From Verrucomicrobiia bacterium (GTDB lineage Bacteria; Verrucomicrobiota; Verrucomicrobiia; Verrucomicrobiales; DEV007), in NCBI GenBank assembly GCA_020440025.1, contig JAGROX010000072.1, positions 10,050-42,156 of the forward strand: DNA of 32,107 bases, given 5' to 3'. Positions 15,636 to 22,778 of the stretch are shown here, in pieces. The notes beneath the pieces were generated by a model that saw only the letters and a list, made by a program, of their open reading frames with translations, made no database searches and was not told the DNA's origin. The translations under genes were made by a program, and so were the position numbers. Every line of letters starts with the position of its first letter. Positions within the stretch are counted from its first letter, which is position 1.

Positions 15636-15992
15636 TCAAGCCAGTAAGTCGCGAAACTCGGTCGCGCCTTCGCGGAACTGCATGTATTCGATCACGGCTT
15701 CGTCCTTCATGAAAAAAGCGACGAGCAGGCCCTCCATCGGCGCGAAGGGTTCGATGATCACGTCTTCGCCTTCCAGCGCCTCGGCGATGTCGATGCCCTC
15801 AATCCGATAGGCCACGTGCGACAGATCGCGGACCGGCCCAGTCACTGGCGAATCCGGCTCGAAACGAAGAAACTCGACCCGGTAGGGATGATTCTCCGGG
15901 CGCGTCACCCAGACTTTCGTCTCCTCGACGTAGGTTTCGCCGGGTTGAGGATCGTCGGTCGGCATTCCGATGTGATGAAAATGTTTGGTCAT
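15636..15992 (-). CDS. VOC (glyoxalase/bleomycin-resistance fold) protein
   Basis: A 118-residue single-domain protein with the VOC beta-alpha-beta-beta-beta pattern: an N-terminal HFHHIGMPT strand with candidate metal His, VEFLRFEPDS, then DLSHVAYRIEGIDIAEAL with a second His, and the terminal strand EAVIEYMQF with the usual Glu. VOC enzymes handle lactoylglutathione, epimerisations or ring cleavage; the reaction here is not identifiable. It lies between the epimerase and SDR genes on the same strand, with gaps of 44 and 48 bp, so it is probably part of the same transcript and substrate pathway. Confidence 0.8.
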   Translation of the reverse strand: MTKHFHHIGMPTDDPQPGETYVEETKVWVTRPENHPYRVEFLRFEPDSPVTGPVRDLSHVAYRIEGIDIAEALEGEDVIIEPFAPMEGLLVAFFMKDEAVIEYMQFREGATEFRDLLA

Positions 15993-16025
15993 GAGGTGAG
16001 GCAGTGTTTGGAAATCGTAGAAAAG

Positions 16026-16052
16026 ATCAGCGAAAATCAGCGTCCATCAGCG
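16026..16052. repeat. Three ATCAGCG copies at 10-nt spacing across a gene end
   Basis: ATCAGCG occurs at 16026-16032, 16036-16042 and 16046-16052, exactly 10 nt apart. The stop codon of the epimerase gene (16037-16039) lies inside it, so the last residues of that protein (ADGR) are encoded by the repeat. It reads like a short dispersed intergenic repeat that has invaded the 3' end of the gene. Confidence 0.5.
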
Positions 16053-17011
16053 GTTCCCTCTCTTTTCTTTCGAAAGGCAATCGCCCGGTCCGCCATGGTC
16101 GCGAAATCGTTCTGGGGATCGTAACCGATTCTTTCCCGCGCTTTGGAAATGTCGATCTCGAATCCGTGATAGTCGGGACAGGGAATTTCGATGGTCGGCA
16201 ATCCGGTTTTCTCAGCGAGACAGTTGGCGGCGGTCCGGTAGTCAAATGCCGCCGGCGCCGCGATGTTGAAATCCTCGTTGAAGGCGGCCGGATTGGCGAT
16301 CATCCGGTCGAGCGCGTGAATGACGTCATCGATGTGCACGATATGACGGTGCAGCGGTTCCCCATCTCGGTCCAGTAGGATGGGCAGGTGTTCTTCGCCG
16401 GCGCGCACCAGGTCCAGGGTCGCCTCCGATGGCTCGCCAAAGCCGTGACCTTTCTCGGCGGGATCGACGTTTTTCAGCAGCGAAAAGTGATTCAGCAAAT
16501 CGTCGCCGTCGAACACCCACGAGGAACGCAGAATCGTGGTCGCGAGCCCGTACTGATGCCGATACTGCTCGGCCATGGTTTCCTCCATCACCTTGGAGAA
16601 GGCATAGTATCCCGGATAGGCAATCTTCGGGTCGGTCTCGGAGATGGGTTGGGGATGCGGGTAAAACCAGATGCCCTGCGCCGCGTCGCCACCGAGCAGG
16701 ATGACCTGGCGCGGTCGATGCCGTCGACAGGCTTCGAGAATCTGAAAGGTCCCCTTGATCGACACATCGAAAAAGGTCGCCGGATCCTCCTTCGTCGTCG
16801 CCATCATCAGCACGATGTCCGCGCCGGAAACCATCGCATCGACCGACTTGGTATCAGTGACCGAACCGGGAACGGTTTCCACCTCGGTAGCGAAGGCCTC
16901 GGGCAGAGGGGTGCGATGAATCAGGGCACGCACCTCGTGACCGCGCTCACGCAGCAAGGCCAGGGCACGGGTTCCGATTTTTCCGGAGGCTCCAAAGAGG
17001 GCAACTTTCAT
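16037..17011 (-). CDS. NAD-dependent epimerase/dehydratase family protein (extended SDR)
   Basis: A 324-residue extended-SDR enzyme. It has the Rossmann motif GASGKIG (7-13), the catalytic pair Tyr136 and Lys140 in YYAFSK, and the RSSWVFDGDDLL and RHIVHIDDVIHALDRMI blocks typical of nucleotide-sugar or sugar-acid epimerases and dehydrogenases. Activities in the family include sugar epimerisation, dehydration and aldose dehydrogenation; the substrate is not known. The ATG at 17011 (MKVALFGASG) is chosen, since the in-frame ATG at 17029 adds only six residues. It follows the small symporter-associated gene by 18 bp. Confidence 0.88.
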   Translation of the reverse strand: MKVALFGASGKIGTRALALLRERGHEVRALIHRTPLPEAFATEVETVPGSVTDTKSVDAMVSGADIVLMMATTKEDPATFFDVSIKGTFQILEACRRHRPRQVILLGGDAAQGIWFYPHPQPISETDPKIAYPGYYAFSKVMEETMAEQYRHQYGLATTILRSSWVFDGDDLLNHFSLLKNVDPAEKGHGFGEPSEATLDLVRAGEEHLPILLDRDGEPLHRHIVHIDDVIHALDRMIANPAAFNEDFNIAAPAAFDYRTAANCLAEKTGLPTIEIPCPDYHGFEIDISKARERIGYDPQNDFATMADRAIAFRKKREGTADGR

Positions 17012-17029
17012 GGGTAGTTCGATCAACAA

Positions 17030-17191
17030 TTAGTCCTCCGAATCTTCCTTCGATTCCGCCTCCGGGTTTCGCAAATGAACCAACAGGCGCCGAATGTCGA
17101 AGGCACCAAAAATCGTGCCCGCCACCGCCATCAGCGCGAACAGGCCGAGCATGATTATGAGCATCGTTTTCCAAATCAGCGTCCAGTCCAT
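17030..17191 (-). CDS. 53-residue membrane protein coupled to the symporter
   Basis: A short gene. Starting at 17191 it encodes 53 residues: MDWTLIWKTML, one transmembrane helix (IIMLGLFALMAVAGTIFGAF), then DIRRLLVHLRNPEAESKEDSED, and stop. It begins three bases after the symporter stop codon, which points to translational coupling. Sodium:solute symporters often have a small membrane subunit encoded next to them, and this could be one (inference). The acidic C-terminal tail after the basic DIRRLL segment suggests the tail faces the cytoplasm. Confidence 0.75.
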   Translation of the reverse strand: MDWTLIWKTMLIIMLGLFALMAVAGTIFGAFDIRRLLVHLRNPEAESKEDSED

Positions 17192-17194
17192 GGG

Positions 17195-18784
17195 TCAGTC
17201 GGAGGTAGTAGGTTGGTTGGATCGATCAGGCATCGTCAGGGAAAACACCACCATGAGAATCGCGGCAAGCCCCACCGATGCCAGGCCGATCTGGGCGCCG
17301 CTGAATCGCTGCCAGCCGAGGAGTTCCTTCACTGGGTCGAGTCCGAAAACGGCGGTGCATCCGGCGATCAAGGCGGCAATCGCTCCGGCGCTGCTCGCCT
17401 TTTTCCAATACAGGCCACCGATGAGCACGGCGATCGCTCCGTTGAAATAGATGGCCCCGGTCACTGCCATGTAATCCCAGATGTCGTCCTTGCCCTGATA
17501 GAAAAGGCCCCAGTAGAGAACATAGGCACCGAGGGCAAAAATGATTACCCGCGTCAGCTTCACCCGGGCATCCTGTGTCATCGGCTTCTTCCGCAGCGGA
17601 GCGACGATGTCTTGTGTGATGACCGCGCTCCAGCAGAGAAAATAACTGTCATGGGTCGACATGAAGGCAGCGATCATGGCCGCCGTGATGATCCCGATGG
17701 CGACCGGCGGCAACAGGCGACCGAGGAAAACGGGCAACGCATAGAGATTGTCGACCGCCTCGACTCCGGACCCTTCCGGCGGAAAGAACAGCGCCTTCAG
17801 ATCCGCCCCTTCCGGCGATGCCTGAATGAAAACCAAGGCACAGATCCCCCAGAAATAGGGAACCATGAAGCGCACGGTGAAGGAGATCGACGACACCATG
17901 TAGTTTCGCTTCAGCGCCTTTTCCGATTCCATCGTCAGGGCACGGGACACAGCCGTCGGCCAGATGGCGCAACCGACCAAGCCCGCGGTGACGAACATCC
18001 AAAGGACATAGGACCAGCCAAAGTCGGATTCCTCAGCCACCGGATTGAATCCCTTGTCCCCCAGCACCGCCTGGGTGGTTTCGAAAATGTGATCCCATCC
18101 CAGGGTGGAGATCATCATCGCCGTCGCAATGATCAGGCCAAACGACAACACCACGAACTGCACGTAGTCGGTCAGGATCACGGAGATCATGCCGCCCATG
18201 GCCGTGTAGATGAGTACCAGCAGCAGCAGGCCCACCATCACCGCTGGTAGGGCCCAACCTTCGCCGGACAGCCCCGTGATTCCGACGAGAAATTTCGATC
18301 CCACCTTGAGGAACAGCCCCATGTTCAGGATCCCGCCAAAGGCCAGAATGATGCCGCCGAGAACGCGAACCTTCCGGCTGAATCTTTTCTCGTAATACTC
18401 CGGAATCGTCAGTACCCGCGCCCGACGCAGCGGTCCCACGATGAATCCCGTCGCCCCGATGATGAGCGTCGACACCCCCGCGATCAACGCGATGTGAAAG
18501 GCGGCAAAGCCTCCGGTGAATCCCTTCTGGGCGCTGTACATCACCGTCACCAATCCCATCTCCGTTCCCAACATCGTGGCCACTCCGAGCCAGGTGCCGA
18601 TCTTGCGATCCGCGCCGATGTAGGAAGTCATGTCGCGGGCGTAGCGACGCACCATCACGCCGATCGCCAGCGAGAGTCCCAGGTAGATGGCTACGATGAC
18701 TCCATCGACCACGGAGAAACGGGTCAACTGGAGCGCGGCGGAAGCTTCGGGGGACATGAGCGCCGATTCTGTACCGGACGCCAC
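17195..18784 (-). CDS. Sodium:solute symporter (SSS family)
   Basis: A 529-residue, about 13-helix cation-coupled transporter. The first helix (VVDGVIVAIYLGLSLAIGVMV) is followed by the family signature MTSYIGADRKIGTWLGVATMLGTEMG; later GGMISVILTDYVQFVVL and the sodium-site helix AAFMSTHDSYFLCWSAVITQDI, with its conserved S..DS, confirm the family. The substrate is unknown; SSS members carry sugars, amino acids, organic acids or osmolytes. The first ATG gives 10-15 extra polar residues before helix one; a start at MSPEASAALQ is also possible. It is the second gene of the minus-strand block and is immediately followed by the small membrane protein. Confidence 0.93.
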   Translation of the reverse strand: MASGTESALMSPEASAALQLTRFSVVDGVIVAIYLGLSLAIGVMVRRYARDMTSYIGADRKIGTWLGVATMLGTEMGLVTVMYSAQKGFTGGFAAFHIALIAGVSTLIIGATGFIVGPLRRARVLTIPEYYEKRFSRKVRVLGGIILAFGGILNMGLFLKVGSKFLVGITGLSGEGWALPAVMVGLLLLVLIYTAMGGMISVILTDYVQFVVLSFGLIIATAMMISTLGWDHIFETTQAVLGDKGFNPVAEESDFGWSYVLWMFVTAGLVGCAIWPTAVSRALTMESEKALKRNYMVSSISFTVRFMVPYFWGICALVFIQASPEGADLKALFFPPEGSGVEAVDNLYALPVFLGRLLPPVAIGIITAAMIAAFMSTHDSYFLCWSAVITQDIVAPLRKKPMTQDARVKLTRVIIFALGAYVLYWGLFYQGKDDIWDYMAVTGAIYFNGAIAVLIGGLYWKKASSAGAIAALIAGCTAVFGLDPVKELLGWQRFSGAQIGLASVGLAAILMVVFSLTMPDRSNQPTTSD

Positions 18785-18835
18785 CGCTTCGTCAAACGGA
18801 CCCGTTCCTTTTTCGCGCCACCTGAGCCGGCTTGA

Positions 18836-19378
18836 TCACTTGAAATACAGCTTCGAATCCACCGGCGGCTTTTTCTTCGGCGCTTCTTCAGTCGAAGCGT
18901 TTTCCGCCGTCGGTTTCTTCGATGACTCGGGAGCAGCCTCCGCCGTCTCGGCTTTCGGCGCTGCTTTGGGCCAGGCTTCATCATCCGCGAGGATCTTCAC
19001 CTGATCGGGGCTGGTCAGCTTGATCTGAACCTTGTCCTTGTAGATGGAAATCACACCGGTGACGACAATGCGTTTCCCGTCATAGGCATCGGCCGGTTCG
19101 GCATCGCCGAAGGGTTTCAGATCCGTCTTGAAGGTGACTAGGTAGAACTCGGTGTCCTTGAAATTGACGAAATTCATTCCCGATGACGACTTGCCCGATC
19201 CCGTGGTTTCGCCCCAGACCATCACTTTCTGACCTTCCTTGGCCCGAATCCCGTCAACGTCGGTGGCAGCGTAAATCGGAAACTCGCTGGGAGCGGCGGT
19301 GTCCTGAGCGATGGCAACAAGACCCGAGACAAAAATCAGCCCGGCGATCATGAAAAGTCGATTCAAGAGGGTATGCAT
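18836..19378 (-). CDS. Secreted OB-fold-like protein with charged tail
   Basis: A 180-residue exported protein. A signal peptide (MHTLLNRLFMIAGLIFVSGLVAIAQ) is followed by a domain about residues 33-130. Its strands (GQKVMVWGETTG, MNFVNFKDTEFYLVTF, GKRIVVTGVISIYKDKVQIKL) look like an OB-fold of the kind found in secreted nucleic-acid- or sugar-binding modules, ending in SPDQVKIL. The C-terminal 50 residues are a low-complexity Ala/Pro/Lys/Glu stretch. It precedes the symporter on the same strand, 51 bp away, and could share its transcript. Binding partner unknown. Confidence 0.75.
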   Translation of the reverse strand: MHTLLNRLFMIAGLIFVSGLVAIAQDTAAPSEFPIYAATDVDGIRAKEGQKVMVWGETTGSGKSSSGMNFVNFKDTEFYLVTFKTDLKPFGDAEPADAYDGKRIVVTGVISIYKDKVQIKLTSPDQVKILADDEAWPKAAPKAETAEAAPESSKKPTAENASTEEAPKKKPPVDSKLYFK

Positions 19379-19490
19379 GACGACCCCACCCTATCAGGTC
19401 GGGGCAGCTTGGCAAAACCGAAAGCACCCGACCGGTCTTTCCCATCGCGAAGCTTGACGAGAGATTCGAATCCCGATCTTCTCTCACGAA

Positions 19491-20582
19491 ATGAACCGTC
19501 ATTCTTTCTCCTGTTTCAAATTCGGGACCACACTGGCAACCATGTCTCTCGGCGTCGCCAGTCTGGCCACAGCGGATGAAATCGTCGTCCGCGATGCGGG
19601 CGAGTTGACCGCCGCTCTGAAAAACCTCAAAGCAGACATCACCCTGAAGATCGCGCCGGGCGACTATCCCGGCGGCCATAGCGTCAGCGGCATCGAAAAC
19701 CTGACCGTGGAAGCGCTCGATCCCAAAACTCCCCCGAGTTTTAACGGCGGGAAGACTGCGTTTCAGTTCAGTCGCTGCCCCGGGCTCACGCTTCGCCACC
19801 TCAGGATCTCGGGTCAAAGCCTCAACGGTCTCAACCTCGACGATGGCGGCCTGCGCGATCATCCCGTCGCCGGGATCACTCTGGAGAACATCGAAGTCAC
19901 CGACATCGGTCCGACGGGGAATCACGATGGCATCAAGTGCTCGGGACTCACCCAACTCACCATCCGCGACTGCACCATTTCTGGCTGGGGAGGTCAGGGC
20001 ATCGACTTCGTCGGTTGTCATGAAGCCCTCATCACCGGATGTCGTTTCATCGGCAAACTGGGATTCAGCGCCACCGCCGGCATTCAACTGAAGGGCGGCA
20101 CCTCAAAGGTGACGGTCGAGAAATGTCATTTCACCAACGCCAGCGATCGCCCCATCAACATCGGGGGATCGACTGGACTCGACTACTTCCGTCCGCCGAA
20201 TGCCAAACACGAAGCCGCCGACATCATCGTCCGTGGCAACGTCATCGAAGGAAGCCAATGCGCCGCCGCCTTCACCGGAGTGGACGGGGCCGAGTTCTCC
20301 GACAACACCATTCTGTTTCCCGAGAAATGGATCTTCCGCATCCTCCAGGAAACCACGGAACCCGGCTTCGCCCCATGTCGCAACGTGGTCGTCAAAGCCA
20401 ACCGCATCGTCTTTCGTCGCTCTCAGGTCAAAACCGATCTCAACATCGGCACAGGCACCGCTCCCGAGACCTTTCGCTTCGAAGACAACCACTGGTTCGC
20501 CGAGGATCGTCCAGCCGACTCCCGACCCAAGCTGCCGACCGAAGAGATCGGAGGGACTTATGGCACTGATCCACGAAATTAA
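19491..20582 (+). CDS. Secreted right-handed parallel beta-helix protein (pectate-lyase-like)
   Basis: A 363-residue exported protein. A signal peptide ends near SLATADEI, and the next region starts as a beta-helix cap (IVVRDAGELTAALKNLKADITLKIAPGDYPG). The body is a run of short coils with repeated N..i..c.i....G turns, such as LTLRHLRISGQ, ITLENIEVTDIG, LTIRDCTISGW, ALITGCRFIG and VTVEKCHFTNAS. This is the pattern of parallel beta-helix polysaccharide lyases and related sugar-active proteins. The catalytic residues cannot be identified safely. It converges with the BNR-like gene, with stop codons 9 bp apart, and may act on extracellular polysaccharide (inference). Confidence 0.85.
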   Translation: MNRHSFSCFKFGTTLATMSLGVASLATADEIVVRDAGELTAALKNLKADITLKIAPGDYPGGHSVSGIENLTVEALDPKTPPSFNGGKTAFQFSRCPGLTLRHLRISGQSLNGLNLDDGGLRDHPVAGITLENIEVTDIGPTGNHDGIKCSGLTQLTIRDCTISGWGGQGIDFVGCHEALITGCRFIGKLGFSATAGIQLKGGTSKVTVEKCHFTNASDRPINIGGSTGLDYFRPPNAKHEAADIIVRGNVIEGSQCAAAFTGVDGAEFSDNTILFPEKWIFRILQETTEPGFAPCRNVVVKANRIVFRRSQVKTDLNIGTGTAPETFRFEDNHWFAEDRPADSRPKLPTEEIGGTYGTDPRN

Positions 20583-20591
20583 AGTTAGCGA

Positions 20592-21539
20592 CTACGGCCC
20601 CTTCTTCACCACAACATTGATGCCGTTGGCGGTGAGTTCATTGGCTTTCTCCCAGGTCTTGCCATCACTGGACCAGCTCATTTTTCCGGGCCAGCCGGTG
20701 GCAATGAAGCGTTTTCCGTCACTCCATTTCACGTGAGCGTTGGAGGCAAATGCGGCCGCCTTCCACTCCAGCCCGTCGGTGGAACTCAGCGAGCCTTTGC
20801 CATCGCCGACGAGGAACTCGTCTCCTGTCCAGACGATCCAGCGGGGCTTCGCTTCTCCGGGCAGGGATGACGTCTCGGTCCATGATATCCCATCCACGGA
20901 AGTCATCATCACCCCGTCGCGACTGAGCATGACAAAACGACCGGCGCCGAACACGATGTCGCCTATCGCTTTCAGATCGGTTTTGAGACTGGTGATCGCT
21001 TCCCCGTCCGGGGTCACCACACACCAATACTCGGTGGTGTTGCCTCCGTGATTACCCACGATCACGAAGACGCCGTTTCCGAAACAGCCCTTGCGGGGAT
21101 GGGTCGCCACCTTCTCTTCGATCTTGGCCCCCTCGTTCCAGGTCTCGGCATCGGCCGACCAGACGAACTGCTTGCCCGGTCCGATGGCCACGAAACGATC
21201 ATTGCCAAAAAGCAGCGGGATGACGCGGTTCTTGGTTTTCAAGGTGTGTCGCCACGTCCGGCCGTCCTCGGAGACGAGTATGTGGCCCGCGCCCTTGTCA
21301 CCGCCGCCCCCACCACCAGCGACCACGAATTTCCCCTGAGCAAAAACCGCCGACATCAGGTTGTTGCCATCATCGCCCCCCGGTTGCGCCCACTCCTCCG
21401 CGATCTCCCACGTCTTCCCGGCATCCGTGGAGACCAGACGACGTCCTCCGTAGCCGACCGCGATCCAGGTTTCCTCCGAATGAAGCGGAAGGAGCGCTAG
21501 AAGGGAGAGCGCGAGGACGAGGCAGACTGTTTTCGTCAT
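20592..21539 (-). CDS. Secreted BNR-repeat (sialidase-like beta-propeller) protein
   Basis: A 315-residue exported protein. A signal peptide (MTKTVCLVLALSLLALLPLHSEE) is followed by about six repeats of the BNR/Asp-box type, each S.D...W. Copies include LVSTDAGKTWEIA, LVSEDGRTWRHT, VWSADAETWNEG, MTSVDGISWTET, LSSTDGLEWKAA and SWSSDGKTWEKA. They suggest a six-bladed beta-propeller. There is no catalytic Arg triad visible, so a sialidase activity is not supported; it may be a binding scaffold. The ATG at 21539 gives the clean signal peptide; the longer frame to 21575 adds MTRTFRVIPHFP. Confidence 0.85.
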   Translation of the reverse strand: MTKTVCLVLALSLLALLPLHSEETWIAVGYGGRRLVSTDAGKTWEIAEEWAQPGGDDGNNLMSAVFAQGKFVVAGGGGGGDKGAGHILVSEDGRTWRHTLKTKNRVIPLLFGNDRFVAIGPGKQFVWSADAETWNEGAKIEEKVATHPRKGCFGNGVFVIVGNHGGNTTEYWCVVTPDGEAITSLKTDLKAIGDIVFGAGRFVMLSRDGVMMTSVDGISWTETSSLPGEAKPRWIVWTGDEFLVGDGKGSLSSTDGLEWKAAAFASNAHVKWSDGKRFIATGWPGKMSWSSDGKTWEKANELTANGINVVVKKGP

Positions 21540-21638
21540 GGGGAAATGGGGTATGACTCGGAACGTCCGAGTCATCCTAGGCGCACCGACTTCGGAGCTA
21601 ATGGTTGAATGGTCATGAAAATTTCGATTCGCCGCTGG

Positions 21639-22052
21639 TCAAGCATCAGAATCGACGCCTTCGGCCCCCTTGTTGTCTTGCAGTTCCGTTGGCGAATGGG
21701 ATCCAGTCTGAGAGCCAAGTCGCAAGTCCGAGAACAGCCCGATCAAGCTCAACACAAACATCACCAGAATAAATATGGGGACGGGCAGTTCGGTTCCGAG
21801 TATCGCCGGGATGAAAAGACTGAGCGGCAATAAACCCAAGTGGAGTATGGAACTCCAAATCCATCCCGCGTGGAAAGCTTCCCTGAAATTCGCGCTTATC
21901 GCCCTCCATAGGAAAAAGGCCCATGCAGTTGCGCCGAGGAAGAAGAACAGGGATGTCTTAACGCTTGCGAGAAGCGGCATCGACACGCCGATCCCTATCA
22001 TCCCGATCACGAAGCAAATCGCTGCTACCACCCTTGGAAAGTGTTGTGTCAT
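21639..22052 (-). CDS. Hypothetical four-helix membrane protein
   Basis: A 137-residue protein with four hydrophobic helices: AAICFVIGMIGIGVSMPLL, TSLFFFLGATAWAFFLW, IWSSILHLGLLPLSLFIPAI and PIFILVMFVLSLIGLF. An AAGAAG-like purine tract precedes the ATG at 22052, supporting this start. Immediately upstream and partly overlapping is a second frame (about 22047-22149, TTG start) that encodes DFTDSNPYPAVEVASTDWAE, an N-terminal style common on small membrane proteins. The true gene could therefore be longer and frameshifted. I do not recognise the family. Confidence 0.65.
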   Translation of the reverse strand: MTQHFPRVVAAICFVIGMIGIGVSMPLLASVKTSLFFFLGATAWAFFLWRAISANFREAFHAGWIWSSILHLGLLPLSLFIPAILGTELPVPIFILVMFVLSLIGLFSDLRLGSQTGSHSPTELQDNKGAEGVDSDA

Positions 22053-22150
22053 CGGCTCTTCTTTTACCGAACGTCAGAGGCAGCTCAGCCCAATCCGTGG
22101 ACGCGACCTCAACCGCAGGGTAGGGATTCGAATCGGTGAAGTCAATCAAC

Positions 22151-22438
22151 TCACGACGGGATTGGGCTTGAGCTCGCCGGCTTGTTCCGCCCGCTGGCTA
22201 TCCTCGCGCCCTCAAAGTGTTTGGCAATCGTCGCCTCCACTTCCCGACGTAGATGTTTTGTGACCTCGGCCTCTTGGAGTCCTTCGGCTGCAAACACCAT
22301 CTTGGCAAACTCACCTATGTCCAAAGGTGGAGACTTCAGAATTCGAATTTCCGCCTCGGGTGGAAGGCAAAAACTCAGTCGAACGCACAACTCATCGAGC
22401 AGTGCCGTCAGTTGGGACTGGTCTAGTTTCGAGAACAT
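22151..22438 (-). CDS. Hypothetical protein, 95 residues
   Basis: A soluble-looking protein of unknown function. It opens MFSKLDQSQLTALLDELCVR and continues with LPPEAEIRILKSPPLDIGEF, a helical VFAAEGLQEAEVTKHLRREV and a final AKHFEGARIASGRNKP tail. The alternation of leucines in the first part suggests a helix. The ATG at 22438 was preferred to an in-frame GTG at 22459. It lies upstream of the membrane protein gene on the same strand, separated by about 98 bp, part of which is an overlapping possible N-terminus. I cannot assign a family. Confidence 0.6.
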   Translation of the reverse strand: MFSKLDQSQLTALLDELCVRLSFCLPPEAEIRILKSPPLDIGEFAKMVFAAEGLQEAEVTKHLRREVEATIAKHFEGARIASGRNKPASSSPIPS

Positions 22439-22543
22439 CTTCGATGCGCAACCGAGCACCCTGACCTTTTAGCGTTTCCCAATTCCAGAGGAAAGGCAAG
22501 AACACTCGACAGCCGATCAAGTCATCATCAGCAAAACATCCAG

Positions 22544-22700
22544 GTGTCCCTTCGGGACACTTCACCGGCGAGAACGCGCGACAGGCTCATTCGGCAATCG
22601 ATCCCCCTGAACCGTCCCGACGGGACGGACAGATCGGGTCGCCGGGTCATTCCCGGCCCTGAAGGGACCGGGCTACCAATGAGTTGTCCCTACGGGACAT
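22544..22700. repeat. Cluster of four REP-like GTCCC/GGGAC hairpins
   Basis: Four palindromes lie in 157 bp. They are GTGTCCC/GGGACAC (22544-22560, centre TTC), CCGTCCCG/CGGGACGG (22612-22628, one-base centre), CCCGGCCCT/AGGGACCGGG (22652-22672, one-base bulge) and TGTCCC/GGGACA (22685-22699, centre TAC). The shared core in three of the four is GTCCC-N-GGGAC, but the arms vary. No reading frame fits here, and the 319-bp gap between the gene ending at 22438 and the ABC exporter ending at 22779 holds nothing else. It resembles a REP/RAYT-type element without a transposase. Confidence 0.75.
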
Positions 22701-22778
22701 CGGCAGAAGCTTGCGGCCTAAAGTGATCTCAATCCTGGCGACGCTTCCCGCTTCCTTGGCAGAAACCGCCGACGCCTC

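Noticed and set aside
17075..18250. 391-residue plus-strand reading frame
   Set aside because: Opposite the symporter gene and with abnormal His/Arg/Gly/Asp-rich composition; no domain visible.
22544..22700. CRISPR array
   Set aside because: The units are palindromes with unequal arms and spacing (68, 42 and 30 nt between centres), with no identical direct repeats or cas genes.
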